In this document: one piece after another, positions 16,940-24,721 of the stretch
Layout: every line of letters begins with the position of its first letter
Position numbering within the stretch: the stretch's first letter is position 1
Source: Bacteroidaceae bacterium
GTDB taxonomy: Bacteria; Bacteroidota; Bacteroidia; Bacteroidales; Bacteroidaceae
Assembly: GCA_017631315.1 (NCBI GenBank)
Contig: JAGBTN010000012.1
Location: forward strand, 209,191 to 273,190
DNA length: 64,000 nucleotides
Direction of reading: 5' to 3'
Made by a program: the position numbers and the translations under genes
Notes under the pieces: model-generated
The model's database searches: none
Told to the model about the DNA's origin: nothing
What the model saw: the letters and a program-made list of their open reading frames with translations, nothing else

Positions 16940-17428
16940 TCAAAATACGTTTACTGTGGGGATGTTCTGAGCCATCGCCTTACGGATGGTGTAGAATGTT
17001 CCACCCTTCTCACGTCCATCATAGTAGGCAATGAGACTGGAGGCATTGTTCACCATAAACTCGTCCCTATCCAAAAAGCACCTTGGATAATAACTGTCAC
17101 TAAGGACAATCACTTCATCTGCAACCTCCAGCAACCTGTCATATCGCTTTCGGTCATAGAAACTGAATCGACTGGCTTGTCCGTTGAAAGGGATTACTGC
17201 CGTCAAAGTGATGTCGGGATGGCTCTGCTTCAATGCCGCTACGACTTCCGCTGCCATCATGTCAAAGCCAATGGCAAAGCCGGATATGAAATTGCGGATG
17301 CCATTCCCATACGCATCAAGCACAGCATTTGAAAGCCGCTTCTTGACGTGTTCTCTCTGTGAAGCATCAATGAAACGATGCCCCGAAAAGGCGGCCGTTG
17401 CCGCCCTGCTAAACTTTTCTGTTTCCAT
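16940..17428 (-). CDS. SLOG/YspA-like (DUF1273-type) nucleotide-binding-fold protein
   Basis: 162 aa from the ATG at 17428. A Rossmann-like SLOG fold is indicated by AAFSGHRFID near the N-terminus, then ISGFAIGFDMMAAEVVAALK, LTAVIPFNG and a conserved-looking DEFMVNNASSLIAYYDGREK and GGTFYTIRKA. This order matches the DUF1273/YspA branch. SLOG proteins are predicted to bind or sense nucleotide-derived ligands (established as a prediction for the superfamily). The upstream start at 17452 would overlap the previous gene by 14 bp; the ATG at 17428 leaves a 10-bp gap. It is coupled with a phosphoribosyltransferase. Confidence 0.75.
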   Translation of the reverse strand: METEKFSRAATAAFSGHRFIDASQREHVKKRLSNAVLDAYGNGIRNFISGFAIGFDMMAAEVVAALKQSHPDITLTAVIPFNGQASRFSFYDRKRYDRLLEVADEVIVLSDSYYPRCFLDRDEFMVNNASSLIAYYDGREKGGTFYTIRKAMAQNIPTVNVF

Positions 17429-17438
17429 ACAATTATCT

Positions 17439-18020
17439 TTAAGTTGGTACATATCTGTATGAGGTCTTACCGAAGAAGATACCGTTGGTTACACGTGCCC
17501 CGACACTCTCCAATTTCGCGGTGTAGGCGCAGAATGACGTTCCTGTCGTCACCACATCATCCCATACACACACTTTCTTGTTCCTAAAGAAGTTGGCATC
17601 TACCTCAATGGTGATTCCCTCTTCAAGACGCTTGGCTCTAACCTCTTTATTCATCTTCGTGCCGTGGACTTCGGAACGCTCACCGCTTACCTTGACGTGG
17701 GAAAAGCCGTCGATGGCTCCCGACAACTGACATACGAGTGCGGAGAAAGCCTTGTTTCGGGACTCGTTGCGTTCTTGACTGCTGGCTGGCACACATGAGA
17801 AAACCACCTTTCCAACCTTGCGCCCGAACTTCTTCACGAGTTCCTTTGCCACAAACTGCGCTATTTGGGGTTGATTGCATCCGTCCTTGAAATCAAAGAT
17901 GGTCTGTCTGTCGAATATGCCATCTATGCCCACATTCTTGATGCGAGTTGGATAGTAACGGAGGAAACTGCTGAGTTCCTTGTCCTCTTGACCCTTGATG
18001 AAAACCTTGACCATATTCAT
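17439..18020 (-). CDS. Phosphoribosyltransferase-family protein (ComF-like)
   Basis: 193 aa. The PRPP-binding motif is clear: NKKVCVWDDVVTTGTSFCAY, with DD and TTGTS in the expected places. The middle region (VGKVVFSCVPASSQERNESR, then NKAF) resembles ComF/phosphoribosyltransferase flexible-loop regions. The N-terminus has an FLRYYPTRIKN stretch. No purine-specific hood can be identified, so the base acceptor is unknown. It is the first gene of an operon leading into the SLOG protein. A nucleotide or PRPP link between the two is suggested by their pairing and is inference. Confidence 0.8.
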   Translation of the reverse strand: MNMVKVFIKGQEDKELSSFLRYYPTRIKNVGIDGIFDRQTIFDFKDGCNQPQIAQFVAKELVKKFGRKVGKVVFSCVPASSQERNESRNKAFSALVCQLSGAIDGFSHVKVSGERSEVHGTKMNKEVRAKRLEEGITIEVDANFFRNKKVCVWDDVVTTGTSFCAYTAKLESVGARVTNGIFFGKTSYRYVPT

Positions 18021-18365
18021 TGCGCTCGATTTTTTTCCCTTTCATTAAATCCTTTCGGACTGTGACTAGGGAAGATTTTTTCTGCACCCAAAAGTGCGGG
18101 AGCGGCAATGAGGCAAGTCTGCCGTGAAGAATACTCTTTTCATCGAAAAGGAAGATTGTTTACGAGGCACGACTTGCAATTTGATGCGGACGTGGTAACT
18201 TCGCAGAAAAAACTTTCCGTTATCACTTGTCCGACATGGAGATTGGTGAAAACCATCAGTGAACTGAGGTTCATGTATAGAAAGAAGAGTTTCCCAAAAT
18301 GGATTTATAATGGAACTTTGCCCTTCTGACTGCACTGTCAGAAGGGCAAAGCCATATTCAAGGCA
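18021..18365. repeat. Leader sequence A upstream of the phosphoribosyltransferase, with no gene
   Basis: This 345-bp gap has no supported gene. Positions 18035-18160 are clearly related to 19946-20070. Shared blocks include CCTTTC.G.CTGTGA, GGGAA, TTTTTCTGC, GGCAAT.AGGCAA, AGAATACTCTT and AAGGAAGATT. Both lie directly upstream of a minus-strand operon. At its outer end a plus-strand -7-like box (TAACTTCG at 18196-18203) points away from the operon. Confidence 0.6.
18317..18350 (-). terminator. Hairpin 16 bp after the 80-aa gene
   Basis: A perfect 14-bp inverted repeat (TTTGCCCTTCTGAC at 18317-18330, complement at 18337-18350) with a 6-nt loop. It follows the stop of the minus-strand gene that ends at 18366. 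There is no T-run, so it may act as an RNA-stability or attenuator hairpin rather than a classical terminator. Confidence 0.6.
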
Positions 18366-18608
18366 TCATGCCGTTTTCCTGCCTATGAGCTGGTTGAACT
18401 CATTGGCATAGAACACACCTAACAGGTACTGCTCCAGTTGCCCCAATGGCAGGTAGTCCGTGCATCTTGTGCCGAACTCTCCTGATGCTGGCACCACATA
18501 GACGGCGTACCTTGCCCCACATCGGGCATCGGCAGCACGAAGGATGGCTTTAGGGTTTATCTCTGTGACCCAACGCTCAATCATTGATTTACGCTCTCTG
18601 TTTGTCAT
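18366..18608 (-). CDS. Uncharacterised small protein
   Basis: 80 aa from the ATG at 18608 (MTNRERKSMIERWVTEINPK). The ATG at 18635 would overlap the upstream gene, while 18608 leaves 5 bp. Helical N-terminus, then YAVYVVPASGEFGTRCTDYL and a hydrophobic-aromatic C-terminal helix. It is the last gene of a chain with the two following entries. No family known to me. Confidence 0.55.
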   Translation of the reverse strand: MTNRERKSMIERWVTEINPKAILRAADARCGARYAVYVVPASGEFGTRCTDYLPLGQLEQYLLGVFYANEFNQLIGRKTA

Positions 18609-18613
18609 ATCGC

Positions 18614-18916
18614 TCAATATTTTGTAAGATACCATTCATTGATATTCCAGACCTCGATGTCGTAGTTGGTTTCATAGCCCTGCGTCTGGTAGGCAAATTC
18701 AAGTTCCTTACGGAGTCTGCGTCTTACCTCGGCTTCAAGTACCCGTTTGGAGGTCTTTTCAATCTCTTCCTCACTGAAAAATTCATCCAGTTCTATGCGG
18801 TGGTTCATCACTATGGCATTAACGGCTGCCCATTTGCTTGTGAACACACCAGCACAATCACGATGGCTTGTGCTATGCCATGCGTCCGTTTCGTAAACAA
18901 CAAATATCTGTCTCAT
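18614..18916 (-). CDS. Uncharacterised small protein
   Basis: 100 aa from the ATG at 18916 (MRQIFVVYETDAWHSTSHRD). A first strand pair is followed by an acidic helix (EFFSEEEIEKTSKRVLEAEV) and a WNINEWYLTKY end. It is on the minus strand, 57 bp after the 179-aa gene and 5 bp before the 80-aa gene. The composition is that of a real soluble protein; function unknown. Confidence 0.55.
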   Translation of the reverse strand: MRQIFVVYETDAWHSTSHRDCAGVFTSKWAAVNAIVMNHRIELDEFFSEEEIEKTSKRVLEAEVRRRLRKELEFAYQTQGYETNYDIEVWNINEWYLTKY

Positions 18917-18973
18917 ACTTCTTTTGTTTATAGGGGAATAGGCAGCGTTCCTGCCACCTATCCCCAAGGTTAT

Positions 18974-19513
18974 TTACTTTCCTATCTCTGAAATGATGAA
19001 GTCCAAGTGACCTGCAAATATGTCATCTGCCTCTATCTCATGCTCATTGCCTCGGTCATTTTTCTCATCACCGATAATGGTCAGGTTGCCATCCTTATTC
19101 ACTCTCACAGAAAGAATAACCACGTCACAAGGCTCGTCGTAGTTGTATGCTGCCACGATGGGACATTCACCCTCAAAGTGCCATTCATTGCCATCATCCA
19201 CTTTCTCGCCATGCTGACGGAGTGCTTCTGCAAGTTCCTCCTGCTCTCGGCGTTTCACCTTCTGCACACTGTCATAGATGGAGAAATCCTTCAACCGTGC
19301 GTGTCTTACGGTGTGCGTTTCCTCGCCATCCTCATTGTCATACTCATGGAACTGCACTGGCACAAAGTCGATGGGTGCTGCCATCCATGAAATGTTATTG
19401 AGCGAATAGTCATGCTCTGTCAAGAATTGCTCGATGTCCTCGTCAATCATGTGGTCGGGAACGTTCAAAACCTCGATGCGCACATTTGCGCTGTCCATTA
19501 CGCTAATTTTCAT
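18974..19513 (-). CDS. Uncharacterised acidic protein
   Basis: 179 aa, strongly acidic (many Glu/Asp, e.g. HEYDNEDGEETHTVRHARL), without membrane segment or signal peptide. A coiled-coil-like middle (VQKVKRREQEELAEALRQHG) is followed by a beta-rich C-terminal part (CDVVILSVRVNKDGNLTIIG). The strong acidity recalls DNA-mimic antirestriction proteins, but I see no motif to prove it. It is 27 bp from the DUF2958 gene in the same operon. Confidence 0.55.
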   Translation of the reverse strand: MKISVMDSANVRIEVLNVPDHMIDEDIEQFLTEHDYSLNNISWMAAPIDFVPVQFHEYDNEDGEETHTVRHARLKDFSIYDSVQKVKRREQEELAEALRQHGEKVDDGNEWHFEGECPIVAAYNYDEPCDVVILSVRVNKDGNLTIIGDEKNDRGNEHEIEADDIFAGHLDFIISEIGK

Positions 19514-19540
19514 AATCTTCTTTGTTTATTGAATTATACA

Positions 19541-19927
19541 TTAATCTTTGTCGTAGAGCCGTGAAAGGAAAAGTTGCAATTCCTCATCCTCGATGTCGGC
19601 AAGCTTGCAAGGCTGAAACTCCTTGTCCTGCTCAATCCTTAAAGTGCCAAGTCCGTACTCGCTTGCATCATAGGTGATGCTTGCCATTTCGGTTGCAGAC
19701 TGGTAGCCGTATTCGGTTTCTTGCAGTCCTGCCACAATGCCATAGAGCGTGAAGTCGTTGCCCTCCTGCTGCCCTTCCATAATGTACCAGCGGATATTTC
19801 CAAGGTAAAACACTGCGATGCAAAGTGCATCCTTCTTCTTCGCGTCCTGAGAATACAGGGGATAACCTGCCAGAGCCTCTTTCAGTTCTGGGGTAATCAG
19901 TCGGTTGTTGAAATCTGTTGTTGCCAT
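19541..19927 (-). CDS. DUF2958-family protein
   Basis: 128 aa. It fits the DUF2958 pattern: LYSQDAKKKDALCIAVFYLG, then WYIMEGQQEGNDFTLYGIV, an ELGYQSATEM-type stretch and EQDKEFQPCKLADI near the end. The family is common in plasmids and conjugative elements; its function is not established. It is the first gene of an operon that follows leader sequence B, with the ATG at 19927 18 bp from the leader. Confidence 0.75.
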   Translation of the reverse strand: MATTDFNNRLITPELKEALAGYPLYSQDAKKKDALCIAVFYLGNIRWYIMEGQQEGNDFTLYGIVAGLQETEYGYQSATEMASITYDASEYGLGTLRIEQDKEFQPCKLADIEDEELQLFLSRLYDKD

Positions 19928-19945
19928 ATTGCTTAAAGTTTTTAT

Positions 19946-20070
19946 TTCCCCCTTCTTTCAAGCCTTTCAGCCTGTGATTGGGAATTTTTCTGCTTTATAA
20001 GGTGACAGCAAGGCAATAAGGCAAAAATAGTTTCAAGAATACTCTTGTGCCTGGCAGAAGGAAGATTATT
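19946..20070. repeat. Leader sequence B upstream of the DUF2958 operon
   Basis: Second copy of the sequence described at 18021, related at roughly 70 percent by eye over 125 bp. Shared blocks include CCTTTCAG.CTGTGATTGGGAA, AGGCAATAAGGCAA, AGAATACTCTT and AAGGAAGATTATT. At the outer end a plus-strand promoter-like pair occurs: TTG at 20092-20094, 18 bases, then TACCTTTG at 20113-20120, reading away from the operon. Confidence 0.6.
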
Positions 20071-20120
20071 GAAAGCGAAGCCCTGCTATTCTTGACGTTT
20101 GAATGGCGAAACTACCTTTG

Positions 20121-21004
20121 CAGAAGAATTACGATTCACGGGCTTTGAATGGAATGACAGAATATGTCGGGTATAACAACTTCCAAACCTTGGGGCCGGG
20201 ATTGTCCAAACAGGAATCTTCAGCCAGTATGTCAGCAAGAGGAGTCCCCATCAAGCATAAAAGACAGAACGTATCTGGCAACGCTTGATAGAGTCTCCTT
20301 GACATACCTTTGGCAGAGAGAGAAACTTCTTATGATCGACTTGCTCGACCACAAGAGGTTTTCCTCTATGACAAACAGAGGATGCTGTTTGGACTATGGT
20401 GAGGGCGTAGATTATAAGTTAAGGAACACACGTAAGATTAGTAAGATGCCAGTTCGTCAGGTTAAAATAGTCATGGGTTGGGAATGAAGTCATAGTCCAC
20501 AAAGGCAATCTTCCCGACGAAATGATAGACAGCCAGCAAGAACAGCGTCAGTGAGGTTTCGCACTGCGATCTCACCGACCCTGTTTGAAGATGACTGGCT
20601 ACCTGTTCGTGATTGCCATGTCCCATTAACTGTGTCTTTTCTTTCATGTCACGCTCTGCTGAGTGAAAATAAAGACTCTGCTAATAGGACTGGACAGGGC
20701 TTCATGGTGTGGGGCGAAGCATTATTACACTATAGAGAAATAACGAATGGTTTGAAACATCAAACTGCTCTTAGCTATAACAGGTCAAGATGAAATATAA
20801 AATGACATTATAAGGGCAAACTAACAGACGGATGGACTTGCTTCAGATGCTGAGCATGTGCGCTATGCGATCATCCTTGGCAGATAAAGCAAGTCGTTCC
20901 GTGTTTGCCTCTCCTGAAGTAGGTGTACTTGGTCAGTGCAGCATTGCTCCACCGATGAAGTACACTTTATGAAGGATAATGGCATGACAGAATAGAATAA
21001 GGAT
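20121..21004 (+). other. About 0.9 kb without a convincing gene, bounded by promoter and terminator
   Basis: No frame here has a recognisable protein; the open frames are short, overlap one another and carry unlikely compositions. A plus-strand promoter-like pair sits just before it (20092-20120) and a plus-strand terminator just after (21005-21040), so it may be a single non-coding or degenerate transcript of roughly 900 nt. Confidence 0.35.
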
Positions 21005-21040
21005 GCGTCCTGCCGTTTACAGCAGGACGCGCTGTTTTTT
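21005..21040 (+). terminator. Intrinsic terminator on the plus strand
   Basis: Perfect 9-bp stem (GCGTCCTGC at 21005-21013, GCAGGACGC at 21022-21030), followed by GCTG and six T (21035-21040). Its orientation fits a plus-strand transcript from the region to the left. It also ends at the stop of the small minus-strand gene at 21039. Confidence 0.75.
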
Positions 21041-21140
21041 AGCATAAGACGGCAGTAGCCCAATCTATTGGCTTACCCTCTTGCTTCATCTTTTCAATTA
21101 GAGCCTTTATCTGCTCCTTCTTCTTGTCGCTCATATCCAT
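21039..21140 (-). CDS. Very small ORF (33 aa) at the end of the SSB operon
   Basis: ATG at 21140 (or 21134), stop at 21039. The product is a charged helix (MDMSDKKKEQIKALIEKMKQ) with EGKPIDWATAVLC at the end. It lies 46 bp after the 73-aa gene on the same strand, so it may be the last gene of that operon. Lys/Glu-rich composition and position give moderate support. Confidence 0.4.
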   Translation of the reverse strand: MDMSDKKKEQIKALIEKMKQEGKPIDWATAVLC

Positions 21141-21186
21141 GATAAAAAGAATTGTGGGCAGATGGTTGGTCTGCCCGTTACCTTTT

Positions 21187-21408
21187 TTATTTTGTCTGAA
21201 AACAGACCCTGACTTTTCTTCTCAACTGGAGAACAAGGTGGCAATCCTTGTTGAGGTCGACTAACTGCTGGAGTTTAGTCCTCGTGTTCTCCGTGTTCTC
21301 CATCAGAGAAGCATAAATGAGGTTGCCTACCTGTCTGCCTTCATTGACATCGAAAGCCTTGAAACTCTTGCAGCCATCGAAACGTGCATAGCAAATATAC
21401 CCTTCCAT
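21187..21408 (-). CDS. Uncharacterised small protein
   Basis: 73 aa, soluble; MEGYICYARFDGCKSFKAFD at the start and basic residues in the last 20 positions. 14 bp after the 54-aa gene. Part of the operon that begins with the two SSB genes, so a link to DNA replication or transfer is possible but not shown. Confidence 0.5.
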   Translation of the reverse strand: MEGYICYARFDGCKSFKAFDVNEGRQVGNLIYASLMENTENTRTKLQQLVDLNKDCHLVLQLRRKVRVCFQTK

Positions 21409-21422
21409 GATGTTACTTGTAT

Positions 21423-21587
21423 TTAGTCCACAAACTCAAACTCGTCTCGATAGCAGGTAATCTCTGCGCCGCTGCCACATACGATGCAACTATATTGATA
21501 GCTGTGGTAGCCGCCTGTCACGCTGTTCAAATCCACTTGAATGTCCCAATATCCTTGATAGGGAACAAAAAGCCTTGCGTATCTCAT
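21423..21587 (-). CDS. Small protein, 54 aa, unknown function
   Basis: ATG at 21587, stop at 21423, preceded by a strong AAAGGAGGATGTT ribosome-binding site, unusual for this phylum. It begins MRYARLFVPYQGYWDIQVDL and has one CxxC (CIVCGSG) that could bind a metal. It lies 19 bp after the SSB gene. The ribosome-binding site and tight spacing support translation. Confidence 0.55.
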   Translation of the reverse strand: MRYARLFVPYQGYWDIQVDLNSVTGGYHSYQYSCIVCGSGAEITCYRDEFEFVD

Positions 21588-21606
21588 AACATCCTCCTTT
21601 CCTCAT

Positions 21607-22029
21607 TTAGAATGGCAAATCCTTCTCGTCTGGCTCTGGAGCGTCCTGCGGTGGCTGGGGCGTGTCCTTAACCTTTGCACCTTTCTTGGCAGCCTTCTTC
21701 GGGTCTGCGTCCTGCTCGTCTTTCTTCCCTGCGTTCACGAATGCAATGCTGTCAGCATTGATAGAGATTTGAGTGTGGCTCTCGCCTTGGCGGTCTTTCC
21801 ATTGCGATGTGGAGATAGTTCCCTCCACGAGAATGAGCCTTCCTTTGGTGAGGTATTCAGCCAGACGGATGTGGTTCTCCCTGCTGCTTCGTACCCTTAC
21901 CCATGTGGTGATGTTCTGACCTTTGGAGTAGTCATCGACAGCCATATCCACTGCGATGAAAGTTCCATGTGCGCCGGTGATGGTCTTACAGTCTTTGCCG
22001 ATACGACCGATAGTGTGAGTGTAAATCAT
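21607..22029 (-). CDS. ssb: Single-stranded DNA-binding protein with canonical acidic tail
   Basis: 140 aa from the ATG at 22029. The OB-fold runs over about 1-105 (MIYTHTIGRIGKDCKTITGA, then AVDDYSKGQNITTWVRVRSS, ILVEGTISTSQWKDRQGESH). A short basic/Pro linker precedes the acidic end DEKDLPF, the SSB C-terminal tip that recruits partner proteins. A longer frame starting at 22083 is possible but adds a non-homologous leader. It is one of two SSB paralogues in one operon, probably serving the mobile element's single-stranded transfer intermediates. Confidence 0.9.
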   Translation of the reverse strand: MIYTHTIGRIGKDCKTITGAHGTFIAVDMAVDDYSKGQNITTWVRVRSSRENHIRLAEYLTKGRLILVEGTISTSQWKDRQGESHTQISINADSIAFVNAGKKDEQDADPKKAAKKGAKVKDTPQPPQDAPEPDEKDLPF

Positions 22030-22117
22030 AACTTTGAAATTGTTTGTTGGTGAATAATCGTCGAGTTTTCTTTTCCCTTTCATTGGGAATTACTCCCTGA
22101 GGGAGGAAGAAGAAGGC

Positions 22118-22495
22118 TCACTTGGCCTTCTTCTTAGATTTCTTTTCCTCCTTCGGAGCTTCCTCCTTATCAGGAGTCTCATAGAACTTGGTGGCTACGA
22201 GCAACACGCGGTTGTGCTTGACACCTTCCTGGTCGCTCCATTCTTCGGGTTTGAAGTAACCCTCCACGGTGAGCATTGCTCCCTTAGTGAGCTTGTCGAA
22301 TGACTCGGCGTTCTCGTTCTTACGCCATGCTTCCACGTTGATGAAAGCCGATACGCGGCTATTTTCCTCGCCATTCTTCTCGTTACGGGCGATAGCCAGG
22401 GAGAAACGTGCTACTGAAGCGGTTGTGAACTGACGGATTTCTGCATCCTTACCTACGAAACCTGTTACTGCGAAATTGTTCTCGATCTTTTTCAT
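22118..22495 (-). CDS. Second SSB-family paralogue, with basic tail
   Basis: 125 aa. An SSB-like OB-fold at about 1-105: MKKIENNFAVTGFVGKDAEI, then RFSLAIARNEKNGEENSRVS, FINVEAWRKNENAESFDKL, GAMLTVEGYFKPEEWSDQEG. The end is Lys/Glu-rich (KEEKKSKKKAK) and has no DLPF-type acidic tip. It would therefore bind single-stranded DNA without recruiting the usual partners through a tail. First gene of its operon, 88 bp ahead of the second SSB gene. Confidence 0.85.
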   Translation of the reverse strand: MKKIENNFAVTGFVGKDAEIRQFTTASVARFSLAIARNEKNGEENSRVSAFINVEAWRKNENAESFDKLTKGAMLTVEGYFKPEEWSDQEGVKHNRVLLVATKFYETPDKEEAPKEEKKSKKKAK

Positions 22496-23138
22496 TTTTT
22501 TGAATTTTTAGAAGTGAAACATTTAATTTTTACGTTGCTATCAGAGTTGGCAAGGGAAGTATGCTATGCAAGGAATTACCGAATTATTTCACACCTGGGC
22601 CACGAAAAGTTTTTATTGGATGCCCGGCAGACGGCAAAAAGTTTTTGGAAAAATTCGAGGAATAAGGCATCTGGTACTTGCAGAATACGGCTTGCACTAA
22701 CTTTGCGACGGAAAAAGTAAGTGGTTACTTCGCCCGGAAAAGTCATAAATGAGAAAGTCGGAATAAGAACAATTCAGTGACAGAAACGACAAGGAGGATG
22801 CAAGGCAGTCCAACGCTCCATGCAGTACGTCATGGCCATCGGACGTAGAAGAACAAAGCGAGGTTACAGCGTATCATTCCGCAATCAGTAGGAAGCGGCA
22901 AACGAAGAATGCCCATCGACAAGCACAGGATGCAATGCAGCGGATGGGTTACTACAGAAGAAAGGGAAAGAGACCTAGGATATTCGGCTATAAATTATGG
23001 GACTTATACGTTTCCAAACCTAAACTAAATTTAGAAATTCTGTTGAATTTAGAATAACTTTGAGCATAATAGAAAGTGGTGTATCCTCTGTTCATTTAGG
23101 GTACGCCACTCTTATAAGAAACAATTGCGTATAATTAT
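22496..23138. other. 643-bp gap without a supported gene
   Basis: The left 250 bp form the leader of the SSB operon, with a plus-strand TAACTTTG box near 22700. The rest has one long open frame without a start codon, ending in an Arg/Lys-rich segment, that I could not link to any family. Base composition turns AT-rich from about 22,980 onward. Confidence 0.4.
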
Positions 23139-23864
23139 TTATCCTCTTTTTATAAAATCATCAATTATATTATTTGTATTATCTACATATTTTCGAGGTG
23201 AATCTGAAACACTTAACCTTATCCTTTCTAAACCCGATTTAACATCATCTGAAGAATTGTTATACCAAACTAATTCATAATGGTTGATTTTACCACTTTT
23301 CAATGGCACTAAATTGTCCTTGTATATCTCTGTCGCATAGCTTTTAACAGACTGTTCAGCAGAGTGATGAACTACTATGCCGTAATATTGAATATTTTCT
23401 TCAAGAAGATAAGCATCTATTAAAGCCTGACCAAAGAATAATTGCTTAATTATATCACAAGTAATATCACCTTCTGCTAATGCACCTTTCAATGGTATTG
23501 GTTTTTCCCTTTTAATAGCAGATATCATAATCTGTTTTGCGACATTTGATATAGTCAATAAATTTTCTTTTGTATTACCATTGGTAAATAAAACGATGCT
23601 ATCCGAAAATTGTGCCAAAAGAATCTCGTCCTCCTCTTCTTCACTTTTTATCAAAGTTATATCAGAACTATCATTTTGCTTAGATGAACGTGTCTTCTTA
23701 ATTTTCTTGGTACTATTTATGATTGTAGTAATATCTTTATTGAAATCAGTGAGTTCCTCATATAAAGAGTCTTGAGTATTTCTTGCGACCCTTTCTTTAA
23801 ATCCCATAATGTCTAAAAAGACAACAAAACGTTTTTTAGTTTGCTTAGGTACTTCCATAATCAT
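23139..23864 (-). CDS. Class III nucleotidyl-cyclase-like protein
   Basis: 241 aa from the ATG at 23864, which overlaps the previous stop (ATGA). RFVVFLDIMGFKERV at residues 12-26 and LAQFSDSIVLF at 83-93 are in the places of the two metal-binding motifs of class III cyclases, with Asp18 and Asp88. IPLKGALAEGDI (123-134) and FGQALIDAYLLEE (144-156) fit the later strands and helix. A charged insert (53-82, KKIKKTRSSKQND...EEEED) separates the motifs. Substrate-defining residues cannot be assigned. A role in cyclic-nucleotide signalling, perhaps in defence as with PycC-type cyclases, is inference. It is a compact, signal-peptide-free, AT-rich gene. Confidence 0.55.
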   Translation of the reverse strand: MIMEVPKQTKKRFVVFLDIMGFKERVARNTQDSLYEELTDFNKDITTIINSTKKIKKTRSSKQNDSSDITLIKSEEEEDEILLAQFSDSIVLFTNGNTKENLLTISNVAKQIMISAIKREKPIPLKGALAEGDITCDIIKQLFFGQALIDAYLLEENIQYYGIVVHHSAEQSVKSYATEIYKDNLVPLKSGKINHYELVWYNNSSDDVKSGLERIRLSVSDSPRKYVDNTNNIIDDFIKRG

Positions 23865-24163
23865 TCTGTTGTTGTTGGGGTTACAACATAGCAATATACC
23901 ATTTTTGATTTATAGTCCCCACCACCAGTGCCACCACGCATACCTAAATCCAAGAAGTGTTTTTCAACTTGTCTTGCAACTTCTGAAGATATGGCAGTCG
24001 TGTATATCCACCAAGAGTTTTCTTTATCAACATGATGCTCCTCAAAAAGTCGTTTTACTGCATTTTGGGACACACCTATGTAGAATTCAGAATAATAACG
24101 TTTACCGCTTTTTCTTAAATGCTCATCAATTTTATATACAATTTCGTCATAAGATAGTGCCAT
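23861..24163 (-). CDS. Small GIY-YIG-like protein coupled to the cyclase-like gene
   Basis: 100 aa. FYIGVSQNAVKRLFEEHHVD (27-46) could be the GIY-YIG strand with its Arg (R38), and SSEVARQVEKHFLDLGMRGG (59-78) has a glutamate (E67) at the expected spot. A striking GGTGGG motif follows (77-82), then a VYCYVV strand. A classical two-Tyr signature is incomplete, so the call is weak. It ends in the first bases of the cyclase-like gene (ATGA overlap), so the two are made together. A possible nuclease effector; activity is unknown. Confidence 0.5.
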   Translation of the reverse strand: MALSYDEIVYKIDEHLRKSGKRYYSEFYIGVSQNAVKRLFEEHHVDKENSWWIYTTAISSEVARQVEKHFLDLGMRGGTGGGDYKSKMVYCYVVTPTTTE

Positions 24164-24224
24164 ACAACAAATTACATTATGGTTTATACTTTATCAAATA
24201 ATTATATAACACACTTATAAAGTG

Positions 24225-24232
24225 CAAAATTA
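24225..24232 (-). promoter_or_regulatory. Probable -7 box of the cyclase-like operon
   Basis: On the minus strand TAATTTTG (complement of 24225-24232) matches TAnnTTTG, 62 bp before the ATG at 24163. No convincing -33 element is seen. The region 24164-24403 is AT-rich and holds no gene. Confidence 0.35.
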
Positions 24233-24403
24233 CGATTTATATTTTATATAATTGTATTTTATCAAAAATAAAGTTGCTTAATAATTTATCGACAACCATT
24301 ATACATCCCTATTATAAGGCTATTATACTTGCTTGTTCACAGCAAAGTTAATAACAAACGAGAGCATAATGGTTGCGATAATAACATTTCTAAGGTTTAC
24401 AAA

Positions 24404-24721
24404 ATGGACGAATCAAGAATTATCATAGACTGGAAAGAACAAGGAGATGGCTCATATGATATTGAAGTTACGGGATATAGAAACTTCAAGCAGTATTTCT
24501 CAGAAGTATTCTACTCAATTGAGAAACCACTATCAGTACTTTCTGTTAGCGACAGCAGTATCAGTGGCGAGGTTGCTTGTAATTCAGCGACAATCACACT
24601 TCTGAAACATCTTCTGAACATTATCGGTAACGGAGTAAAAACGAAAGGGCATATATTCACAGAGAAAGAATTGAACCTAAAATTCCCATTTGTGGACTTA
24701 ATAGCCATTGAGAGGTTTTAA
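24404..24721 (+). CDS. Uncharacterised protein of the AT-rich cargo
   Basis: 105 aa from the ATG at 24404, the first natural start after a non-homologous stretch. A beta-rich N-terminus (IIIDWKEQGDGSYDIEVTGY) and a hydrophobic helix (SATITLLKHLLNIIGNGVKT) are visible. It has no signal peptide and no motif known to me. It points away from the cyclase-like operon and is the only plus-strand gene in the AT-rich segment apart from the dead recombinase. Confidence 0.5.
   Translation: MDESRIIIDWKEQGDGSYDIEVTGYRNFKQYFSEVFYSIEKPLSVLSVSDSSISGEVACNSATITLLKHLLNIIGNGVKTKGHIFTEKELNLKFPFVDLIAIERF

Noticed and set aside
18108-18329. Plus-strand ORF in leader A
   Set aside because: Lies on the leader repeat and has no known family; a shadow of non-coding DNA.
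20164-20487. Plus-strand ORF of 107 aa between promoter and terminator
   Set aside because: Composition and overlapping frames argue against a protein; the 0.9-kb transcript is better seen as non-coding.
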